Shown here: piece after piece, positions 1 through 5,611 of the stretch | How the letters are laid out: every line of letters starts with the position of its first letter | Position numbering within the stretch: the stretch's first letter is position 1 | Origin: Candidatus Poseidoniaceae archaeon | GTDB lineage: Archaea; Thermoplasmatota; Poseidoniia; Poseidoniales; Poseidoniaceae | DNA: 7,967 bases | Assembly (NCBI GenBank): GCA_013330765.1 | Contig: DUHU01000098.1 | Location: 1-7,967, forward strand | Direction of reading: 5' to 3' | Translations under genes and position numbers: made by a program | Notes under the pieces: generated by a model | Told to the model about the DNA's origin: nothing | The model's database searches: none | Seen by the model: the letters and a program-made list of their open reading frames with translations, nothing else

Positions 1-2
1 CT

Positions 3-182
3 CGCAGCCACACCACCATTTGGAAGATCGTGAAAGAGCTCGAAGCACGTGGCCTGGTCGCCACTCGCGTGGCTCCCGTTGGCTCCGGGCGAGGACGAAC
101 CACTCACGTGACGATGCCCACCATTTTGCCTGCAGACCTCATCCCAAGGATCGAAGATGCGGTGCCAAGGCGGCGGCGCTGA
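3..182 (+). CDS. Winged-helix DNA-binding protein, C-terminal fragment (5' end outside window)
   Basis: The frame is open from the left edge to a TGA at 180-182 and gives 59 residues, so only the C-terminus is visible. The first part fits a recognition helix and turn (SHTTIWKIVKELEARGLV). A basic Gly/Arg-rich wing follows (VGSGRGRTTHVTM), then a short helix and an arginine-rich end. This is the usual shape of a winged-helix domain that binds DNA. The helix, the 'LEARGLV' turn and the GRGRT wing resemble the C-terminal domain of archaeal Orc1/Cdc6 initiators, but MarR-like or other archaeal winged-helix regulators would look similar in so short a piece. A DNA-binding role is likely; the exact family is not resolved. 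It ends 22 bases before the TATA-like box of the next operon, so it is probably a separate transcription unit. Confidence 0.55.
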   Translation, partial: RSHTTIWKIVKELEARGLVATRVAPVGSGRGRTTHVTMPTILPADLIPRIEDAVPRRRR

Positions 183-204
183 GCCCCGTTTTGACTCCGG
201 TGAG

Positions 205-212
205 CATAAATA
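205..212 (+). promoter_or_regulatory. TATA-like box for the S6e operon
   Basis: CATAAATA stands out in a GC-rich stretch between the preceding gene and S6e. An archaeal TATA box lies about 26 bases before the start site, which would put transcription at about 233-236. That leaves a short leader that still contains the Shine-Dalgarno sequence at 241-247 and excludes the in-frame ATG at 221. No clear BRE was identified. Confidence 0.5.
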
Positions 213-240
213 GAGGCCGCATGTCGGCGGACTGCACCTT

Positions 241-247
241 GGTGAGG
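241..247 (+). promoter_or_regulatory. Shine-Dalgarno site that sets the S6e start
   Basis: GGTGAGG ends three bases before the ATG at 251. The spacing is short, but the match to an anti-Shine-Dalgarno sequence is good. It favours 251 over the other in-frame ATG at 221, which has no such site. Confidence 0.45.
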
Positions 248-250
248 CTC

Positions 251-733
251 ATGGCTGATGGAGAATTCATTGCCGTCGTCAACGACACGAACCCGGCCAG
301 CAACGGCCGTTCGTACAACGTGACGATTTCCGGCAACAACCACGCACAATTCCTTGGAAAGCGCATCGGCGACGTCGTCGATGGCATTTTTGTCGGCGAG
401 GGGGAAACCTCCCTGAACGGCTACAAGCTGGAAATCACCGGCGGCTCGGACAAGACCGGGACGCCCATGCGCCGCGACCTCGACGGCGGATCCCGCCAGT
501 CGGTCCTGGTCACCGCCTCGACGGGATACAAGGGCCACAAGCTGGTCCAGAAGACCAAGAAGGGCGAGAAGCGCGTCTTCCGCTACGTTCCTGACGGACT
601 CCGTCGCCGACGCAACTTCCGTGGTAACACCGTGACCCAAGACACGCGTCAAATCAACCTCAAGGTCGTCGAGGCCGGCAACAAGGCGCTCGAGGCCATC
701 TTCGGTGGCGACGAGGAACCGGCCGCGGAGTGA
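251..733 (+). CDS. rps6e: Small ribosomal subunit protein S6e
   Basis: This is a structural protein of the archaeal and eukaryotic 30S/40S ribosomal subunit with no bacterial counterpart. The 160-residue product starts with the beta-strand region of the family (EFIAVVNDTN...GRSYNVTISG). It continues through the GKRIGDVVDGIFVGEGETSLNGYKLEITGGSDKTGTPMR core, which is the S6e signature, and the basic segment with GLRRRRNFRGNTV and the 'QINLKVVEAG' strand near the end. The last residues are acidic. It is slightly longer than many archaeal S6e proteins. The ATG at 251 is chosen because a GGTGAGG site precedes it and the predicted transcript starts near 233. The frame stays open upstream, but that stretch overlaps the preceding gene in another frame and is not S6e-like. 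It is the first gene of the operon with aIF2gamma and the PIN protein. Confidence 0.93.
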   Translation: MADGEFIAVVNDTNPASNGRSYNVTISGNNHAQFLGKRIGDVVDGIFVGEGETSLNGYKLEITGGSDKTGTPMRRDLDGGSRQSVLVTASTGYKGHKLVQKTKKGEKRVFRYVPDGLRRRRNFRGNTVTQDTRQINLKVVEAGNKALEAIFGGDEEPAAE

Positions 734-776
734 ACCCCGAGAGGGACGTCGAGGACGAAGGAACGGAGTGGGAGCG

Positions 777-2015
777 ATGGCACGTCGACTCCCGCGCCAA
801 CCCGAAGTCAACATCGGTCTTGTCGGTCACGTGGACCACGGGAAGACCACCCTCACTCAGGCGCTGTCAGGCGTTTGGACGGACACGCATTCCGAGGAAC
901 GGAAGCGTGGAATCTCGATCAAGCTCGGCTATGCTGATACGGCGTTCTACAAGACGGACGCAGGCGCGCATTATCCCCTTGGACGTCGCCCTGACGGCGG
1001 AAAAGACGTGGAAGAGGAACTGCAGCGCGTGGTTTCCTTCGTCGACGCTCCCGGCCACGAGACGCTGATGGCCATCATGATCACCGGTGCATCCCTGATG
1101 GACGGTGCGTTGCTCATGGTGGCGGCCAACGAAGCGTGCCCTCAGCCCCAAACGCGTGAGCACCTCATGGCGCTGGAAATTGCGGGCATCAAGAACATCG
1201 TCGTCGTCCAGAACAAAATTGACCTGGTCAGCCGCGAGCGAGCGGTTGAATCCCACGCCGAGATCACGGCCTTCCTTGAAGGGACCATCGCAGCCGATGC
1301 TCCCATCATTCCCGTCTCAGCCCACCATGACGTCAACCTCGACGTGCTGATCTCGGCGATTGAAGCCTTCATTCCCACACCGGACCGTTCTGAAGACACG
1401 CGGAGCGTGATGCACGTGGCCCGTTCCTTCGACATCAACCGACCAGGGACTCGGCCTGGGAAGATGCGAGGTGGCGTGATCGGCGGCAGCATTGTGGAAG
1501 GAACGTTTTCCATTGGTGACGAGGTCCAAATCGCTCCAGGCCGCAGGACTGGCGAAGGCAACAAAGCCGTCTGGGAACCCATTGACGCCACAATCAGCAG
1601 CATTCAGGGCGGCGGATTGAACCTCGACACCGCTCACGCTGGAGGCCTCGTTGGCATCGCGACAAAACTCGACCCAGCCACCACCACGGCGGACAACCTC
1701 AGTGGGCAAGTCATTGCCCTCCGTGGCCATCTCCCGGACATCCGGGACACCGTCCGTGTTGACGTGGACCTCATGGCCACCATGGTGGCCGGCGACGGAG
1801 AAGCTCCAGAGCGAATCCACCGCCTGCGCAACAACGAGATGCTGATGGTCAACGTTGCCACCGCCACCTCGGTTGGCGTCGTCAAAAACGTCGAAAAGAA
1901 CCAGGCCACGCTTCAACTCCGTTTGCCGATTTGCGCCGATGCGGGGCAGCGGGTCTCGATTTCACGCCGTACCGGCTCCCGCTGGCGCCTCATTGGACAC
2001 GCCACGATCGTCTGA
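777..2015 (+). CDS. eif2g: Translation initiation factor 2, gamma subunit (GTPase)
   Basis: This is the GTP-binding core of archaeal IF2, which carries initiator methionyl-tRNA to the small ribosomal subunit. The 412 residues match the family length. GTPase motifs are complete: G1 GHVDHGKT at 17-24, switch 1 RKRGISIKLGYAD at 42-54, G3 DAPGHE at 90-95, G4 NKID at 146-149 and G5 SA at 181-182. Domains II and III follow, with 'ARSFDINRPGT', 'GGVIGGSIVEG' and the C-terminal 'SRRTGSRWRLIG' signature. The ATG at 777 is used because GGAGTG at 765-770 lies six bases before it and the protein then begins directly before the G domain; the frame is open further upstream into S6e. Oddity: residues 54-89, where many family members have a cysteine zinc knuckle, contain no cysteine. 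It lies 43 bases after S6e and nine before the PIN gene. Confidence 0.96.
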   Translation: MARRLPRQPEVNIGLVGHVDHGKTTLTQALSGVWTDTHSEERKRGISIKLGYADTAFYKTDAGAHYPLGRRPDGGKDVEEELQRVVSFVDAPGHETLMAIMITGASLMDGALLMVAANEACPQPQTREHLMALEIAGIKNIVVVQNKIDLVSRERAVESHAEITAFLEGTIAADAPIIPVSAHHDVNLDVLISAIEAFIPTPDRSEDTRSVMHVARSFDINRPGTRPGKMRGGVIGGSIVEGTFSIGDEVQIAPGRRTGEGNKAVWEPIDATISSIQGGGLNLDTAHAGGLVGIATKLDPATTTADNLSGQVIALRGHLPDIRDTVRVDVDLMATMVAGDGEAPERIHRLRNNEMLMVNVATATSVGVVKNVEKNQATLQLRLPICADAGQRVSISRRTGSRWRLIGHATIV

Positions 2016-2024
2016 GGCGAGAAC

Positions 2025-2390
2025 GTGGAACTGATCATCGACGCCTGCGGCTGGACCGCGGCGATTGATGCCAACGTCAACCTTGACCATGCCTTGCTTC
2101 CTTTGGTCGGCCGCCCGACATGGTTGGTTCCCGCAGGTGTCCGGTTTGAACTCCAAGCCCTCAACGCTCAGCGCAGAGGTTTGCTGCTCGACTTGCTGGA
2201 TGAACGGGCCACGGTGGTCGATTGCCCAGAAGGGATTTCCCATCCTGACGACCACATCGTTTCGTTGGCCGTCAGCCTCCGAGCGGCCACGCTGACCGTG
2301 GATCGTGGACTCAAAACTCGACTCATCCAGGCAGGTTGCCCCATCATCGAGGTCGTTGACGGCCATCGGCTTCGACGAATCGACCCCTAA
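2025..2390 (+). CDS. PIN-domain nuclease-like protein of the aIF2gamma operon
   Basis: The 121-residue protein is a single PIN domain, a fold of Mg2+-dependent RNases. The expected acidic residues are present: D6 in 'LIIDACGW', E42 in 'VRFELQAL', D75/D76 in 'HPDDHIV' and D93 in 'TVDRGLK'. A terminal 'KTRLIQAGCPIIEVV' strand follows, as in the Fcf1/Utp23-like archaeal PIN group. Archaea often encode such a protein directly after aIF2gamma, so a role in rRNA processing or another ribosome-related step is a reasonable inference. It is not a typical VapC toxin: no small antitoxin gene lies beside it. Translation starts at GTG 2025. The sequence GAGGCG at 2014-2019 overlaps the aIF2gamma stop and serves as the ribosome-binding site. 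Its stop overlaps the end of the DUF357 gene on the other strand by four bases. Confidence 0.85.
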   Translation: MELIIDACGWTAAIDANVNLDHALLPLVGRPTWLVPAGVRFELQALNAQRRGLLLDLLDERATVVDCPEGISHPDDHIVSLAVSLRAATLTVDRGLKTRLIQAGCPIIEVVDGHRLRRIDP

Positions 2391-2692
2391 GGAAGCGTGA
2401 ACAACACGTCATCGTCGTGTCCGTCCAGCAGGCGCAACCGAACTCCGGCATCGATCCATGCGTGGGCGTAATTGATGGCTCCAAAGGCCCGAACGAGATC
2501 TCCAGTGTTGAGGAAATGTGCTGCGTCAGACGCGTAATCGTCGGCCATTCGTAGCAATCGCTCCACATTCGACCAAGCTTCTGTCCCTTCTTCGGGAATG
2601 GGCGTGGCTTTGGCCCGCGCCCGTGCGGTCAAGTCCAAGTAGCGTTGAACCCGCTCTGGGGTCACCTCCGTCGGGTGGTCGCCTTCAGTCAT
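2387..2692 (-). CDS. DUF357 family protein
   Basis: The 101-residue protein has no signal peptide or membrane segment and is predicted to be helical. Residues 40-100 carry the hallmarks of archaeal DUF357. These are a helix with 'NVERLLRMADDYASDAAHF', then 'GDLVRAFGAINYAHAWIDAG' with conserved aromatic and small residues, and a closing 'GHDDDVLFTLP'. The family's function is not established. The fold looks like a helical hairpin of the HEPN/TPR-like kind, suited to protein or RNA contact, but that is inference. The start at 2692 is preferred over longer in-frame starts because GGAGGT at 2700-2705 is seven bases away. The first eight bases of the gene overlap the end of the beta-propeller gene, so the two are probably translated in a coupled way. 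Confidence 0.85.
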   Translation of the reverse strand: MTEGDHPTEVTPERVQRYLDLTARARAKATPIPEEGTEAWSNVERLLRMADDYASDAAHFLNTGDLVRAFGAINYAHAWIDAGVRLRLLDGHDDDVLFTLP

Positions 2693-3725
2693 CCTGCAGA
2701 CCTCCATGCCGCCGCACGCGCTGGACGTCCTCGTCTCGCCCAAGGGCTTCGTAATGAGTCGCCGCAGTGGTCCAATCTCCGCGCTCCTCTGCCTCCACAG
2801 CAGCATCAAACCGCCGCCGTCGTTGAGCCCAATCAGCGGCACGTTGACCGTCGGCAACCAGGGCACGTCGAGCCTCGCGTTCGATGCGCTCTCGCTCGCC
2901 ACCGTACCAGCATCGAACGAGGCCTTCACGGGTCGCACCAAACAAGGTCTCGTTTCCGTCACCGTCGATCATCAAGACGGGGTCGTTCAGCATGGTGCCC
3001 TGATGGACGGCTTCCCCACCGGGTGCGCCGATGATTCGGCCGTCAAGCTCGAGCATCACCCAGCCCGTGGCCATGCGTGCCGCAGAGGTGGGTTCGAGCA
3101 CTTCGCTTTCCAAACGGTCGATGCGGTCCCATCCGGCCGTTCCAGGAACGCCCCGATGAAGAAGCCCGTCTGCACCACGGAGGAGCATGCCGTCCTTTTC
3201 CAGCGAGGATGCCCATGTCCAGCGCTCCTGTCCATAGGTCGCCAATACTTCGCCGCTCTCCGCGTGCACAAGTCTGAGGCAGCCGTCTTGGTCGTGGACC
3301 ACGACTTGGTCGCGGTCCAGCCAGCCGATCAACGCCCGAACGGGCGACCGTGCTGCACGCGAGCGACCGCGACCCTCAGCCGTGAAAAGGTGCAAATCGC
3401 CCTCTCGACCTGCTGCCAACCAACCGCCTCCTGGTCGGGCGAGAAGGGAGGAAAAACCGCGGCTCACTGAGCGCCCTTCGTTGAGTGGCTCCCCGTCCTC
3501 AAAACGGTGAACCGTGAACCCATGCGCAGCGAGAACACCGAGACGCGTGCCGTCCATGACCACGCGATGCGGAGTGAACAACAGGTCGTGCGTCCAGCGG
3601 TGTGCGCCATCATCGGACATCAGCGTTATTCGCCGTTCATGGCCGATGACGCTCCAACCACGTCCTGCCACCAAGCAGGCCACCGGAGCCGTGACTTGGC
3701 TCGACCAAGCAGGCGTCCAGCCCAT
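2685..3725 (-). CDS. Beta-propeller (WD40/PQQ-like) protein with C-terminal helical tail
   Basis: The specific family was not recognised. The 346 residues fall into two parts. Residues 12-275 are repeated short beta-strand units separated by turns rich in Gly and Asp, such as 'WSVIGHERRITLMSDDG', 'GWLAAGREGDLHLFTAEG', 'QVVVHDQDGCLRLVHAESG' and 'ETLFGATREGLVRCW'. These read as diverged propeller blades. Residues 276-340 are charged helices that include a TPR-like pair ('FDAAVEAEERGDWTTAATHYEALG'). There is no signal peptide or transmembrane segment, so it is probably a cytoplasmic scaffold or sensor. Its ATG shares one base with the stop of the ATPase gene (TGATG), and a strong GGAGGTGAG at 3731-3739 precedes it. 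Stable co-expression with the ATPase suggests the two proteins act together. Confidence 0.7.
   Translation of the reverse strand: MGWTPAWSSQVTAPVACLVAGRGWSVIGHERRITLMSDDGAHRWTHDLLFTPHRVVMDGTRLGVLAAHGFTVHRFEDGEPLNEGRSVSRGFSSLLARPGGGWLAAGREGDLHLFTAEGRGRSRAARSPVRALIGWLDRDQVVVHDQDGCLRLVHAESGEVLATYGQERWTWASSLEKDGMLLRGADGLLHRGVPGTAGWDRIDRLESEVLEPTSAARMATGWVMLELDGRIIGAPGGEAVHQGTMLNDPVLMIDGDGNETLFGATREGLVRCWYGGERERIEREARRALVADGQRAADWAQRRRRFDAAVEAEERGDWTTAATHYEALGRDEDVQRVRRHGGLQDD
2700..2705 (-). promoter_or_regulatory. Ribosome-binding site of the DUF357 gene
   Basis: On the minus strand GGAGGT lies inside the end of the beta-propeller gene, seven bases before the ATG at 2692. It decides the start of the DUF357 protein against longer in-frame openings. 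Confidence 0.6.
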
Positions 3726-5404
3726 CAGGCCTCACCTCCGAGCAGGTTCCATGCTTTGAGTTGGGCTCGCGCGCCAGATGAAAGCGTGAAGACACGAGAA
3801 CGGCCACGCTGAGCCACGTCAAGGACACCATCGCGGTGCAAACCGTTGCAAATCTGCGACAACCGGGCACGTTTCACGCCCAAGCGCTTGAGGAGGCCGA
3901 CGTCCGATGGAGAAACCTCCCGCTGGCTGGCTGCTTCCACCACCACGGCTTGCCCCGCGTTCAATTCCCTCAATGCTTGCGTCCGAAGCGGTCGGTGCTG
4001 CAGGGCCCCGAGGTGAGGAAGGCCCAATCGGGTCAAGGCTTCTGCCAAACCGTTGAGGGGCGTTGTGGAAGCAGAGGAAGCGGTCGAAATCGCCTGCTGG
4101 AGCACCTGCAGCACCTCCATCGACAATCCATGCGCCTCGGGTCGCAAGGGTTCGCCCTCCACATGTTGGCCGAGGTCATGCTCAACCGCCAACGGTGACG
4201 ATTCTTCCTCGTTTGATTCGGTCAAATCGGTGAAATCCCAGCCTTGGTCTTCCTGATCCTGAACCTTCGCCTCAGGTGCTTTGTTGACGGGTGCCTTGGC
4301 CGCAGAGGCTGCCGCATTGGTGGCGGCGATGCTCCGTCGTGCAATGCGCCCAAAGGCCGAACCAAACTCCACTTGCGAAACCAAGGGTTCTGCTGGCGCG
4401 GACGGGGCTTCTTCGGGTTCTGAATTGGGCATGGACAATGAAGCCGGTTCCGACGCACCTGGATGGTTTTCTGACCTTCCGAAATCCTCCATCCACTTGG
4501 GGTCCGTCTCAACAACGTCATCCAAGGATGGACGAATCGGTGGTGGGGCGTCTTGCTCACGCGCTCCTTCAAGGTCGTCCATGTTCAACTCCAGGCCAGT
4601 GGCCCCGGGGCCCGCCTCCCATGTGTCCACGGGAGATTCGTTGGCGGCCCCATGCCCTCGTGAAACAGGGCGTGCGTCGCCGCGTTGATGCGCCATGTAC
4701 TGTTTGCTCATCTCACGGAGGAGTTCTCGAGGATAACGTGGAAGGGCATGCAAGTGCTCCTCAATCCATGATTGACGGGGCCGCCAGCCTTGCTGGTTTT
4801 CCCTGCGAACGCGTACATCGATCATGGTGGCGATTTCCTCGTCATTGAAGGGCTGCAGGGTGAATTCCTCTTGGAAGCGCGCCTCAAGGGCAGGCCCCAG
4901 GCGTGCGGCATGCTCCGGCGTGGCAATCACCACGATCAGGGCATCAAGGCGCTCCAGGTAAGACATGGACTTGGACAAAATTTGCGGCAGGTCCGCTCCA
5001 TCGAGAACGGGCAGGTCAAGGACGATCAATGCCTGTCCATGGTCGCGCCTCAGCGTTTGGATGAGCATGTCTGTTGCTTGACTTGGCCCTGACAGTGCTT
5101 CCCCGCCGATCAAACCATGGTGAATTTGACCCATCAAGTCCGCTGCAGGACTGCTCGAATCCACGTCCACGACGTGCACGGACCGTTGCAGGCTTCCTTT
5201 CAGCACGCGCATGAGCGAGGTCCGGCCGGATCCTGAAGGCCCGGTGAGGAGCAACAAACGCGCATCATTGCCCTCATGAAGGTGCCATTGGAGTTCCCGC
5301 AGCACTTGATCTCGCCCAACAAGGAGGTCCCTGTCGCTGGCCTCCAACGGCTTTCGCCCGAACGGGTTCCGATTCACCGAGGGGAATCCTTCCGAAGGCA
5401 TCAT
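3725..5404 (-). CDS. Orc/STAND-like P-loop ATPase with C-terminal winged helix
   Basis: The product is a 559-residue cytoplasmic protein. The N-terminal part has an 'NPFGRKPL...LLVGRDQVLRELQ' lead-in, then a P-loop GPSGSGRTS at 55-63, a Walker B-like 'ALIVLD' ending at D130, a sensor-1-like 'LIVVIATPEH' at 156-165 and a lid with 'LPRYPRELLREM' at 221-232. Residues 245-425 are low-complexity, acidic and Pro/Ser-rich, hence probably disordered. The last 75 residues look like a winged helix ('VSPSDVGLLKRLGV', 'LSQICNGLHRDGVL', 'RGRSRVFTL'). The layout suggests a nucleotide-dependent switch that binds DNA or another macromolecule. Oddity: the Walker A lysine is arginine (R61), and no glutamate follows D130. 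The ATG at 5404 is chosen; ATG 5401 and TTG 5422 are alternatives. It is the first gene of an operon with the propeller and DUF357 genes. Confidence 0.72.
   Translation of the reverse strand: MMPSEGFPSVNRNPFGRKPLEASDRDLLVGRDQVLRELQWHLHEGNDARLLLLTGPSGSGRTSLMRVLKGSLQRSVHVVDVDSSSPAADLMGQIHHGLIGGEALSGPSQATDMLIQTLRRDHGQALIVLDLPVLDGADLPQILSKSMSYLERLDALIVVIATPEHAARLGPALEARFQEEFTLQPFNDEEIATMIDVRVRRENQQGWRPRQSWIEEHLHALPRYPRELLREMSKQYMAHQRGDARPVSRGHGAANESPVDTWEAGPGATGLELNMDDLEGAREQDAPPPIRPSLDDVVETDPKWMEDFGRSENHPGASEPASLSMPNSEPEEAPSAPAEPLVSQVEFGSAFGRIARRSIAATNAAASAAKAPVNKAPEAKVQDQEDQGWDFTDLTESNEEESSPLAVEHDLGQHVEGEPLRPEAHGLSMEVLQVLQQAISTASSASTTPLNGLAEALTRLGLPHLGALQHRPLRTQALRELNAGQAVVVEAASQREVSPSDVGLLKRLGVKRARLSQICNGLHRDGVLDVAQRGRSRVFTLSSGARAQLKAWNLLGGEA
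3731..3739 (-). promoter_or_regulatory. Ribosome-binding site of the beta-propeller gene
   Basis: GGAGGTGAG on the minus strand lies within the last codons of the ATPase gene, just upstream of the TGATG stop-start overlap. It fixes the propeller start at 3725. Confidence 0.6.
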
Positions 5405-5427
5405 GCTCGGCACCAACCTCAACCGAG

Positions 5428-5434
5428 TTTATCA
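5428..5434 (-). promoter_or_regulatory. Possible TATA box of the ATPase operon
   Basis: The minus strand reads TGATAAA here, an AT-rich island in GC-rich sequence. Its centre is about 26 bases before the ATG at 5404, so the mRNA could begin at or next to the start codon (leaderless). The match to a TATA consensus is only partial, and a weak Shine-Dalgarno-like GGTG nearby argues the other way. Confidence 0.35.
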
Positions 5435-5464
5435 TGCTTCACTGGAGGGTGGGCTTTTGCAGGA

Positions 5465-5573
5465 GCGTTAACACACGTTAAGCAGGATGCGGAGTGGCTT
5501 TTTCGAGAACTTGCTAACGCATTTCATCGCTCCATTAACGCCCTGCTAACATGTTAATCGTGCGTTAACACAC
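5465..5573. repeat. Array of seven RYGTTARN elements, likely operator cluster
   Basis: Seven 8-base elements fit RYGTTARN. Plus-strand copies are at 5465-5472 (GCGTTAAC), 5475-5482 (ACGTTAAG), 5551-5558 (ATGTTAAT) and 5562-5569 (GCGTTAAC). Minus-strand copies are at 5513-5520 (GCGTTAGC), 5534-5541 (GCGTTAAT) and 5545-5552 (ATGTTAGC). Neighbours are 10, 21, 11 and 11 bases apart within orientation groups, close to one or two helical turns. The outer copies belong to an exact 12-base direct repeat, GCGTTAACACAC, at 5465-5476 and 5562-5573. The copies at 5545-5558 meet head to head and contain a perfect palindrome, TAACATGTTA (5547-5556). The position between two divergent genes fits cooperative regulator binding; the binding protein is unknown. 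Confidence 0.6.
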
Positions 5574-5611
5574 CCCGGTGGGTTCATGCTTTGCCGGGAC
5601 TGCCACCCATC

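Larger units (their letters stand above)
5405..5611. other. Divergent intergenic control region
   Basis: About 207 bases separate the start of the ATPase operon (minus) from HMG-CoA reductase (plus). No reading frame here looks like a gene and no tRNA or structured RNA was recognised. The region contains the GTTA repeat array at 5465-5573 and the possible ATPase promoter. No separate TATA box for HMG-CoA reductase is clear; the TTAA-rich repeats near 5553-5569 may serve that purpose. Confidence 0.6.

Noticed and set aside
20..250. Upstream extension of the S6e frame
   Set aside because: It overlaps the winged-helix gene in another frame, its translation is Arg/His/Ser-rich and unlike S6e, and the TATA-like box at 205-212 places transcription downstream of it.
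104..814. Long minus-strand open frame across S6e
   Set aside because: It is antisense to a clear ribosomal protein gene, has no recognisable domain and no credible ribosome-binding site; long shadow frames are expected at this GC content.
2025..2390. VapC-type toxin of a toxin-antitoxin pair
   Set aside because: The PIN fold would allow it, but no antitoxin gene is adjacent and the place directly after aIF2gamma is the conserved position of a housekeeping PIN gene.
2693..2962. N-terminal extension of the DUF357 protein
   Set aside because: It lies antiparallel to nothing but overlaps the propeller gene on the same strand in another frame; the extension has no DUF357 similarity, while GGAGGT precedes the ATG at 2692.
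2706..3470. 254-codon plus-strand frame opposite the beta-propeller gene
   Set aside because: The translation shows no fold-like pattern, and the opposite-strand gene is supported by coupled overlaps and ribosome-binding sites.
4291..4848. Plus-strand frames opposite the ATPase linker
   Set aside because: They are shadows of the low-complexity linker region and show Arg/Pro-rich composition without motifs.
5496..5503. Run of T (GCTTTTTC) as a terminator
   Set aside because: It lies upstream of both divergent genes, so no transcript from these genes would end there, and no stable hairpin is evident beside it.
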